Positions 21,532-31,100 of a DNA stretch of 64,000 bases are shown here, piece by piece. A program made the position numbers and the translations under genes. Position 1 is the first letter of the stretch. The number at the start of each line of letters is the position of its first letter. Origin of the DNA: Yamagishiella unicocca (Eukaryota > Chlorophyta > Chlorophyceae > Chlamydomonadales > Volvocaceae); NCBI GenBank assembly GCA_003116995.1, contig BDSL01000019.1:124001-188000 (forward strand), written 5' to 3'. A model generated the notes under the pieces. It was given only the letters and a program-made list of their open reading frames with translations, did not search any database and was not told the DNA's origin.

Positions 21532-22256
21532 TCAGCCGCCGCATCGCCCATGCGCTCCCGCCTCTATCTCCTGCAAGCTCCATGCGCGGCGGTCTCCACG
21601 CCCCAAATACACGCCGCAGTGCGGGCAGTGTCCCACCTCCGCCGCTCCTCCGCACCCACCCACCAGGTAGACGTGGCCGTTGGGGCACCTGTGGCGGGGT
21701 GGCGTGGGGAGGTCCGGGGTATGAGAGGAAACCCGTGGGTCGCCACTGGGAGTAAACCGGGCAGGAAACGGCGGGGGCGGCAGAGCGAGGATAGGCATGA
21801 GGCATCCGTCTGGGGTAGTGCGGACAGTGGCAAGACGACGACGTCAACCGACCGTCGCAATCCACCCCAATACCTGACAAGAAACACACACCCGGCATGT
21901 CCCTGCTAGGACGAATGAGAGTCCGCCGCCCTAGGACTCCCGGACCCGCCGAGACTGGGCTAGCCGTAGTACCGGTATGCGTGGTGGGCCAGGTAGATGT
22001 TCACGTCGGCCCCAGGAACCGGCGCCTCGGATCGGGCCACAGCCTCCAGGGCCTCGCGAATGAGTCGTTCGTCGTTGGGTGGCTTAGAGGAGCGGTTGCT
22101 GAAGGGAGCGGTTGGGAGATTGATTGGCGGTGGGACCCACCGCCCGGCGCACAACGGTGGGAGGGTAACGCCGGATCGCCAACCGCCGCGCCTGGCGGGC
22201 GCAGGGTCGCGCGTCCATCCCAAGGACCACATCCGCGCCTTTGTCAGAGCTGCCAT
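21532..22256 (-). CDS. Small RZ-type zinc-finger protein
   Basis: Two exons, 21973-22256 and 21532-21688, join in phase and give about 146 aa from the ATG at 22256; the frame stays open upstream to 22442, so the start is uncertain. Splicing creates HHAYRCPNGHVYLVGGCGG, followed by HCPHCGVYLGRG. This is the RZ finger signature (C-P-N-G-H ... C-G ... C-P-x-C-G) seen in ZNFX1 and RNF213. Presumed zinc ligands are the Cys and His of RCPNGH, the Cys of GGCGG and the two Cys of CPHC. Known RZ proteins are large helicase or ATPase proteins, so a 146-aa form is either a stand-alone finger or the 3' end of a broken gene. The intron carries a reverse B repeat (21716-21772) next to the acceptor. Confidence 0.6.
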
Positions 22257-22958
22257 GAGTTTTAGAAACGTGTCGTGTCGAGGACGTGCGCGTCTGTGGC
22301 GAGCAGCTGGAACGCCGTCAGGCGTCAGCGATCGCGCTTTTGGTTTTAGGCTATCGCGCGAAAGGGCGACGGAGCACCTGGGCGCACCGGGCGTACAGTC
22401 TGCGACTACCTGTGACGACCGGCACAGCGGCTTGATTAGCAATTTTTTTTGAAGCTAATGCAGATTGCGTGCTTTGCGCTTCCTTGCGCGCGTGGCCCGG
22501 CGCGAACGCGAGCCGTTGACGTCACGTGACGGCAATCTAGCGAGCGCGCAGCACGTGAGGAATCCCCGTGTTTTTCACGGCCCGCTGTCCGCACCAGAAG
22601 GGCGTGGGGTGAGGTAATAACCTGGTACGAGATACCTTCCTCCAGAGAAGCTGCCAGCCCTCCCGTCGACCCCTCAGGGCAACCGACACAAAGCACCGCC
22701 AATTCCTTGCAACCCGTCGGCCAATTTGAATCCCAACTCGGCAGCCTGTCTTTTGCTCCGCTACAGCCACACGCCACGATGCAAACCGCGCCGACGGCGA
22801 TGAAGCAAGCCAGCCGCGCGCATCGGGTCACGGCTACGGCCACATCGCCCTTGTGGACCCCCAACGTCAAGCCCACCGGTCCCCTTGGCCGCCATGGAAT
22901 CAGACCCTGCAGCTGCATCCCGCTCACCGCCCCCCTTACCAGCCCCTCCAGGCCGCCA
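22257..22958. promoter_or_regulatory. Divergent region between RZ-finger gene and ubiquitin-like gene
   Basis: About 700 bp between the two divergent start codons. No clear TATA box or known motif is seen. ORFs here in other frames lack splice or family support. Confidence 0.4.
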
Positions 22959-23679
22959 ATGGCTGCCGCTGTCGTTGCTGCCGCTGGCAGTGCCGCTGCA
23001 CTTGCGCGCCGCACTGGCCGCGCGCGTCGCGCCATCGTCGTACCCGCGGCGTACTGCGGCAACAGCGGCGGCGGCGCCGCCGCTGCTGACGGGTCGCTTC
23101 CCTACATGCTGTCCACTCGCTTCACCCTCCAGTTGGTGAGCGGCCGGGAGATCTCCATGGACGCCCGGCCGACCGACACCATTCGTGACGTCATGGCGCG
23201 GATCAAGGATCTGACCGGTGGGTGTCGTACAAGGAAGCGCTTAGGCGCCGCACGGGAAGGACTTGGGTGCCGTACGGGGACGGGGAATTGGAGGAGGACG
23301 GGGGCGGGGGGGAGAACCCACACGTTAGTCCGGTGTGCTCGTGTGGTGTACAGTGGTAGCTAGACATGCCCGAGTTCCTCTCCTTCGCACACCCTCCCCT
23401 GGCTGCTGCTTTTATACCGGTACCTCCTTCGCTCACGAATAGGTCCATGTCGGGACCGCTGCCGCGTCCTTCACAGCTCTCCCCTCCTCACCCCCCCGGC
23501 GGCTTGCAGGCACTGATCCCGAACAGCAGCGACTGGTGCTCCGAGGCAAGGTGCTGCAAGACCCAGGGGTCACGGTGGCTCAGGCTGGGATCAAGACGGG
23601 AGACAAGCTGGTCATGGTGACCCGGCTGCGAGGTGGCGGAGGAGGAGGCGGAGGCGGAGGCGGAGGCGCGGGGCTATAG
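22959..23679 (+). CDS. Ubiquitin-like domain protein with N-terminal extension and Gly tail
   Basis: Two exons, 22959-23217 and 23510-23679, in phase; 142 aa. The start was chosen at GCCGCCAATGG, a strong Kozak context. Residues about 52-129 align with ubiquitin: RFTLQLVSGREISMDARPTD, TIRDVMARIKDLTGTDPEQQ, RLVLRGKVLQD, GDKLVMVTRLRGG. The LRGG motif at the end of the fold is followed by about ten more Gly and AGL. The first 50 residues are Ala/Arg-rich (SAAALARRTGRARRAIVVPA) and could be an organelle-targeting sequence. Role unknown. A processed LRGG tail would allow conjugation, but the Gly run may equally be simple codon-repeat growth. No second domain is visible. Confidence 0.8.
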
Positions 23680-24321
23680 TGATAACGAGGCGCTCGTGAG
23701 GCCTGGGAGCAGGAACGGCAGCGGGGGCTTCCGAGGGTGAGCAAACACATACACACACGCATAGAGCGCCCCTGCCCGCCCCCCCTCGGGTTTGTGCCTT
23801 GACGGTTATGATGAGGGCCACCACTGGAGACTTGCGGAGGCAGCAGGTGGTGGTAGCAGGAGGCGGCGACAAGGCGTTTCTAAAGGCGGTTGGTACGGAG
23901 GTAAGGCGCCCAGGCACGGCCATGTCTTTGGACACTCTTGTGGTTGCTTTGGGATGAGGAGTCGGCCGGTGTGAGCGGCGCAGTGCATTCCACGGCCTGA
24001 TGTGCTTTGCGTGGATGTGGGGGTTGGGATGTTGGCTGCATCACGCTTCTCCGATGAGCTGCGGCCGCTCAACCTGACGTGGTTTGGCAGATCGGCAAGT
24101 TGGCATGTTGGGACGAAGCTCGAGGCTCGGATGCTGTTGGTTGGGCGGTTGCGGGGCGCATGGATTGGTCGTTGGGAATGCACCCGGGGCCGGGGGGGGG
24201 CGATTGTCTCTGGTTGCGCAATAAAACATTGACAAGAGGCACCGAAGTCCGACCGGCTCCCCCTCCCTGGACCTCGTTGGCTAACGAAACGGGCAGTCAG
24301 GTTGCGGAAATTGCCCTTGAC
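23680..24321 (+). other. 3' flank / untranslated region of the ubiquitin-like gene
   Basis: No further coding signal is seen between the stop at 23679 and a TGTAA at 24322-24326. It probably forms a long 3' UTR. Confidence 0.45.
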
Positions 24322-24326
24322 TGTAA
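24322..24326 (+). terminator. TGTAA polyadenylation signal, ubiquitin-like gene
   Basis: TGTAA on the sense strand, about 640 nt past the stop codon. Confidence 0.4.
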
Positions 24327-24870
24327 GGCTCTGTCTGCTCTGTCAGTCTCTGTCGTTCATACAATGTTGAGGATACACGCGGCTTGTGTGTTTAATTACA
24401 CTTTTTCGTGACTGTCTTTCTGCCTCGAGCCCCTGTCTCGTACGTATGGGCTCGTCCAAACCCAAGAGGGGTTTTGGAGCTCGCGACACTGGCCCTGAGT
24501 GCCTGTCCTGCTACAGCCCGCTGTCCTGCTACTGCCAGCTCGCCGCTGCTCCGACGGATGACGGCACCGACACCCTCAACAGGGCCCAACATACACCGGC
24601 ACTTCGATAAGGCCCTCGTACAATAACCAGTCCCGCCAGCAGCTGCTCCCTTTGCACCCACCGGTCGCCCCGCCGCAACGCTGCTGTGCCGTACAGTGCC
24701 GTACAACGGAAGCCCCCCCTTGAAGGCCTTCCCCCCCCCGCACGCCCCTAGGGGCTCCCGCATCTCTCCTACAGCATGATATGTTGGTACCACCTTCAGC
24801 AGCAGCCAGAACCCTGCCGCTCTCCCCGCCACACCGCATGCCTGCCCGCTCCTGCCAGCCCCGCGCTGCT
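24327..24870. other. Intergenic spacer between two convergent genes
   Basis: Lies between the 3' ends of the ubiquitin-like gene and the sorting nexin gene. Open frames exist, but none shows splice phase or a recognisable family. Confidence 0.4.
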
Positions 24871-24901
24871 GCCACCGCCACCGCCACCACCACCACCACC
24901 A

Positions 24902-24933
<32 letters not shown>

Positions 24934-25017
24934 GCCACCGCCACCGCCACCGCCACCGCCACCGCCACCGCCACCGCCACCGCCACCGCCACCGCCACCG
25001 CCACCGCCACCGCCAGC
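24871..25017. repeat. (CCACCG)n microsatellite
   Basis: Pure CCACCG/CCGCCA units with a CCA run at the left end. It lies just beyond the polyadenylation signal of the sorting nexin gene. The polyproline and polyglycine frames over it are artefacts. Confidence 0.95.
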
Positions 25018-25028
25018 ATGTTTACGTG

Positions 25029-25033
25029 TTACA
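25029..25033 (-). terminator. TGTAA polyadenylation signal of the sorting nexin gene
   Basis: TTACA on the plus strand, about 130 nt past the stop codon at 25164. Confidence 0.6.
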
Positions 25034-25163
25034 TTGCGGCCGTACAGCGGTGCATGCCCCACCCATTGTCTGCTGAGCCGGAGGAGCCCGCTCCCTCCCG
25101 CCCCCACCCGCCTCCCTCAACACCCATCCCCCGCGCACAGCCACTCGCCGCCCCTCCGCCGCG

Positions 25164-28100
25164 TCAGAGCGGGTAGGTGCCTCGCGCCCCTGAGCCACCA
25201 GCACCAGAGGCCCCCTGCGCCTGCGCCTCCTCCCTGGAGTCCTGCCGCATGCCCTGCCCCCTCATCGGTGAGCTGAAGGGGGCCTCCGCGGCGGGCTGCC
25301 CGAAGCCCTCGTTGCGCCGCGCCGGGTGTACGTCCATCGGGTACGACGCGAGCTGCGACGGCGCCGCGGCCTGCAGCTGCTCGGGCTGTAGCTGCAGGTG
25401 CTGCGGCGGCGTAGGGCCCGTCAGGCTGGCCTTGGCGGCCTGCAGCTGCTCGGGCGTGGCTTGCAGCTCGCCAGCCGCCTGCGGGGGGTGGCAGGAAGAC
25501 CACGGGGGGGAGGGGGGAGGGGATGAGGGGGGGGGATGAGGGGGGAGGGGATGAGGGGGGAGGGGATGAGGGGGGAGGGGATGAGGGGGGAGGGGATGAG
25601 GAGGGAGGGGAGAGAGGAGGGAGGACGGCGGGGCATGGGCGTGGGTCTGCAAGTGATATGCTGCAGAGGATTGAGACCTGGCCACTGGTCGAACTGGCGG
25701 TCTCTGCCCTACCCTGCCCTCTCCCTCCCTCCTGCCCTGCCTCCTGCCCCCTGTGACCTTCCCCCTGCCCTGCCTCCTGCCCTCTGGGCCCCCCACCTGC
25801 AGCCATATCTCCAGGTTCCTCTGCGAGCATGCCGACATGACGGCCGCATAGTGGTGGAGCATGGACAGCATATCGCCCCGCAGCTCGGAATGCAGTCTGG
25901 ACATCTCCTGTAGGGGTGATGGGGTGATGGGGGTGTAAGCTTTGAAATAAATCCGCGAAAAAGAAATTTGCAAAATCAATTAATTTTAATATTTTATGTA
26001 GCATATTGTAATTGGGATCTATGGCATAGAGAGGGAGGCTGACCCCCCTCTTTGCAACCCACCTGCTGGTTGATGCTCTTAATCTTGTCGTACTGCGCCC
26101 GTGCCGCCACGATGGACTGCTCCAGAACCGCCACGTCACCATTCAGGTCAGCCACCTGCGAAGTGGGTTGGGGCCCGACGTCAGGGCGAGGATCCAGATC
26201 CGGACAATAAAGGTCAAAATATGAAAACAGCTTTTTTGCGTGAGGAGGGCAGGTCTGGATGTAAGGGTGGTGCGTCAGTTACAGACTGCTGCTGCCACCG
26301 CTACTCTCGCTGCTGCTGCCGCCGCTGCTCCCGCTGCCGCTGCCCCTCACCTTCTTCGCCTTGGCTGCGTCCCCTCCCAGCACCTTGGCCCCCGCCGCCT
26401 CCAGGTCCTGGATGGCCCGGCGGCGGCCCTCCAGGTCAGCCTGGAGCGTGTCGGAGGTCAGGAGGGCCTTATCCCGGGCGCGCAGGCCCTTGAGCGCCGC
26501 CTGGCAGCCGAGAAGGATGGGGAACAGACGTTTGGCGGGTTAGAGGGTGTGGCGAGAGGACCCGGTTATTACACGACATAGGAAACGGTTGGTGGGGGGA
26601 GGTAAGATGGGGCTGGGGGAGGGGGTTAGCGACCCACAAATCGTTAGAAAGGGCATCGGGGGCGAAGAGGCCGGGGCGCTATCCCCGAGGGGTCCAAGCG
26701 CCACAACCCCCTTTCAATGGGCTCCCACCCCGGAGGTCCCACCGGCATAAGGCCCAGGTACTCGTGGAGGCAGCCCAGCTCGATCGCGCAGCGCCCGGTG
26801 ACCTGGCGGGCGGTGGGGGCATGAGGAGAGACCCGTGGGTCGGCACTGGAGAGTAATACCGATTCCCCCGGCGGTGGGGGCCGGGAGCGGGCCGGGAGCG
26901 GGTGGAGAACGCAGCGGAGGCGGCCGCATCCTTGAGGCGGGACCATGAGACGGGGCTGGCTGGCTGTGGCGGCTTACACGACGCACGATCTGTCCGCGGA
27001 TTCGTGTGGCGACCCAGGAGAGTGACCCAATAACCACGCGACAACCCACATCATGAGCCATGAGTCATCCTCACGTGGCCTTGTCGTACAGCTAGCGGCC
27101 CTGCTGAGGCCCCGGTCGGTCTGATGAGACCCCCTAGCTCCGAAACCCGGTGGTTGTGTCCTCGGGCTCCCTGCCCAGGTGCTGCCGAACTCGCTCGGGC
27201 GCCTCCCCCCCTCTCGCCTCCCCCCCTCGCCTCCCCCCCTCTCGCCTCCCCCCCTCTCGCCTCCCCCCCTCTCGCCTCCCCTCCCCTCGCTTCCCCACCA
27301 CTCCCACCTGGCCAGGGCCTCCCTCCCCCCCCAGCCTCGCATCCCCGGGTCTTCCTCGACGGCCCCCCAGCCTACCGACCTTGCGACCGATGCGGCTGGA
27401 GCGCACAAGCGCCGTTCCCAGCCGCTCGGTGTTGTGCATCAGTGTGCCGCTCTGCTTGAGCTGAGGGGCCGGAGGGGTTGGGGGGGTCGGGCAGAAGGGC
27501 GGGCGGATGGATGGGTGGGCGGGTTGTGGGGGGGATTGCAAGGAAGACCCGTGGATGCGAGGAAAACCGTTTAGAACAGGACGTTTCGAGATGCATGCTG
27601 GAGAACTTGGGGGGCGGGAGGGGTACGCTACGGCACTTGCGCTCCGAAACAACGAAGCGGAGGGAGGTGCGTGTGCGTGTGTGTGTGTTTTGCTCACCGT
27701 GCCCGTGTGCTGCGCCAGCGCCACCCCGTCCGCCTGCTCCGCCTTCCGCAGCTGGAACAGCGCCATACCCAGCTCGCCGTTAACCACTGACCAGCGGTCC
27801 AGCCGGGCCACCAGCTTCTCAGCCTGCGTGTGTGCGTGTGTGGAGGGTTACCTAAAATATCCGTTGACTCGTAGTGGGTGCATATCCTTCGGAGTGTGTG
27901 TGTGCGTGGGAGGGAGAGCCAAGGTGCGAGCGGGAGGTAGATAGCTGTGAGGCAGACAGCGGAGAACGAGGGAAGCCGGAGTTGAGTACATTGCTGGTAC
28001 GACAAAAGATCGAAATACCGTACAGGAACTCGCAAACCTCATTTTCAGATATCACGAAGTTAAGTGAGGATAATCCGCCAAAGGACGTGCAGGTGCAGGG

Positions 28101-31100
28101 GGAGGGACGCTAGGAAGGGGGATGTGATGGATCCCGACCTGAACCTGCCATGCTGCCCGAACCCGCCCTGCTGCTCGGGGGCGTCCCTAGTTATACCTTC
28201 CCCCACCCGCACTCCCCCCCACCCCGGTATCCCGTCTCCTCGCCTGCTAGCCTTGCCCCCCGGTCCCGCATCTTCACGCCCCATATTTTCTCACTTCCTC
28301 CCTCCGTCATACAGGCCTCCGCCGTACAACGCCGTACAACGCCGTACCAGCCCGCGTCCCCGTCTCCCCGTACATCCGTCCTCCCCTTTCCTGCCTCCGC
28401 CTCTTTCGCCGCGCCGCTGGGGCCTCTTCGTTGCTTTGACCCCTGTCCACCCGCTCCGCGCCTGGCTGTTGTTCCTAACGCCCCCTGCTGCCCCTTGCCC
28501 GCATGCTTCGCGTCGACCGCCTTCCCCACCCGCTCTGGGCCCTGGTCAGGTGAGTTCCGCCGCTGGGTTGGTCCTCTGTTCTGGTAGTTTTTTGCTAGTC
28601 GTTGCGTTCTTGTCTGCGGGCGTCGGGACCTGCGTCTGGGCTTTCGCGTCCCCCATGGCGGCGCGGCGCGGCTTCGGCCTCCTCTCCTGGACGACCGCGG
28701 ACCTTCTCTGGTAATGACCGGCTTCCTCACGCATCTGGTCGGTATTCGGGCGGGTCGGGACTGGGACTCCGACTAGGACTGGGACCGGACCGCGATGTCC
28801 GCTCTCCCATAGCGCACCAACTCCCACAGTTCTCCTGATAGCGCCCAAAACCGGTTCTGCGAAAAGTTTACGTGCGTCGCGCGGGGTCCTCGCTTCCTTT
28901 CGTCTCGCCGTAGCCGATATAGCTTAGCCGCCAAAGGTCATATTACGACCTTCGGCTTTCGTATCCCCAACCCAGTTCTCCCGCATGCATCTCAAAACTT
29001 CTGTTTTAAACGATTTTTTTTCGGACATCCACGGGTTTCCCTCGAACCCCCACCCAAGGAAACAGCCCCACTACTGCCGCTCGCTGCCCCCATGCACTGC
29101 TTCCTGGGCCCCCTCCCCCCTCCCCCTTCCCAGCATGCATCTCCAAACGCGTGTACCAAGCATTTCCTTGTCGGGTTTCCTATTCAGTGCCGACCCACGG
29201 GTCTCCCCCGCTCACCGCCCTGCTGGCCGCAGTGAGCCCCCCCTGGAGTCCGTCCAGCTCCTCCCTCGCCCTCTGCAGCGCCAACTCGTCAGCGGGCAGG
29301 GCGGAGGTGGGCACCTGGGGGGAGGGGGAGGGTTTGGGTTGGGGGTTCGGTTTGGGTTTGGGAAGGTATTGCATAATCCGTGAATCTACGGCTGACAAAC
29401 CAGGGGCGATGAAAGTGGTAGTGCAGAAGAGAGGGGCGGCGAGCATGTGGGGGTTAGCCCGGGTGTGGTATGTTACGCTGGTTACAAGATACAAGAATAG
29501 GCACCCCGCCACAATGTAATTGGTGCGAATGCAGTGCTGCGGATGCAGGTGTGGATGCAGACATGCGGTGAAGCTAAACCAGGGGCATCATCCCTTCCAC
29601 GCGAAGCCTGAAGGAGAGATGGCTCCCCTCGCCCCTCCCTCCCTCCCCCCAGCCCCTTGTGGGCGTTACTCGTCGGGTCTACCCACCTCTCAAGCGCCCA
29701 AACCTACGGGTTCTCTCTCAGCCCCTCCTCGCCCCTCCCTCCCTCCTCCCGCCTCGGCGGCCCTCACATGCATGCTCCTCGCCGTCTCCTTGATAGCCCG
29801 CATGAAGTCGGTGGCCTTCTTGGTGGGCTGGGCGGCCTGTGGGAGTACGTGGGGCGGGGTTGGGGGGGTGGGGGAGTGGGGGGGCGGGGGGGGGGCGGGA
29901 GTACGTGGGGCGGGGCGGGACCCGCCAGGAAGGAGCGGCGGCGGTTGAGGGCGGGGAAACGAGCGGGGGAAGTGGGGGAGGGGGAACGGCATCCGGCCCA
30001 CGACACCACACGACACCACACGCCGCGAGCACAACCGGTGTTCCAGTTCCCCACGCACGGAATCACACTACAACGCACGGCACCCTAGTCTTCGGTCCCC
30101 ACCTGCACCGGGTCCGTCACTCCTCGGTCCAGCCCCAGTATCTGCTTGGAGAAGCGGGCGGTGCCGTCCAGCACCGAGCCGCTCAGGCTGAGGGGGCGCA
30201 GAGCCAGCCAGGCGGCGGAGTCGGCAAGCTCGCCGTCCAGCTCCAGGAACAGCCGCAGCTCCTGGGACGGGGATTCGAGGGGGGGGGTTCGAGGGAGACC
30301 CGTGGATGCCCGAAAGAAAAACCCGATGAGGGGGGGAGGGGGAGGGCGGAGCGCGTCTGGATGTGTCGATGAGCCGAGAGACTGGGGTGGGGGGTGCGGG
30401 GTGGGTTACGCGGGGGTGTCCTCCTCCCTTCCGCCCTCCCTCCCTCCCACGCCCCAGCCCTCCTGTCGTCCCCTGCAGCAGCCGCACCTCGCTGGCGCTG
30501 ATGACCGGGTGACGAGCCAGCTTGTTGAGGTAGCGCTCCAGGGCCAGACTGCAGGGAGGGGGCCAGGGGGGGCGGCAGGGGCCAGGAGGCGTGGCAAGGG
30601 GCATGGCGACGGGTTTAGGGTGGCGGGTGTGTACGATTTTGTGTGTCGACGCTCGACTCCGACAGCAAAACCTCCCTCCCCCTCCCTCCCTCCCTCCTCC
30701 TCCTCCCTTGCCTCCCCCTCCCCCTCCCATTCTTTACGCGTCAACGGCTGTTATGCCACCCCTCCCCTCCCCTCCCTCACCGCCGCTCCTCCACGAAGCC
30801 GTCCGTCATGCGCTGCCCCTCCATCGCGTTCTTCTCCGGCCGCGGCGGCACGAAGTAGCCCCGGTACTTCTCCTTGAGCAGCTCAGCAAGCGCAACGAAC
30901 TCCCGGAAGCGCCGCCGTACAGTGGTTTCGGGGCGGGCTTGCCGGGAGCTGGCGGCCGGCGGGTACTTGCCTCGGACCAAGTACGTGACGTACCCGCCTG
31001 TGGGTGGGGGGGGGGGCGCACCCGGGATCACCCCCCTCGCCCTTCCGCCTCGCCCGGTGCATTCCCTTCCCACCCTCCCTGCCCCACTCTGGCCCCTGCA

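Noticed and set aside
24776..25276. Plus-strand polyproline ORF and minus-strand polyglycine ORF
   Set aside because: They cover the (CCACCG)n microsatellite; the right part is antisense to the sorting nexin last exon.
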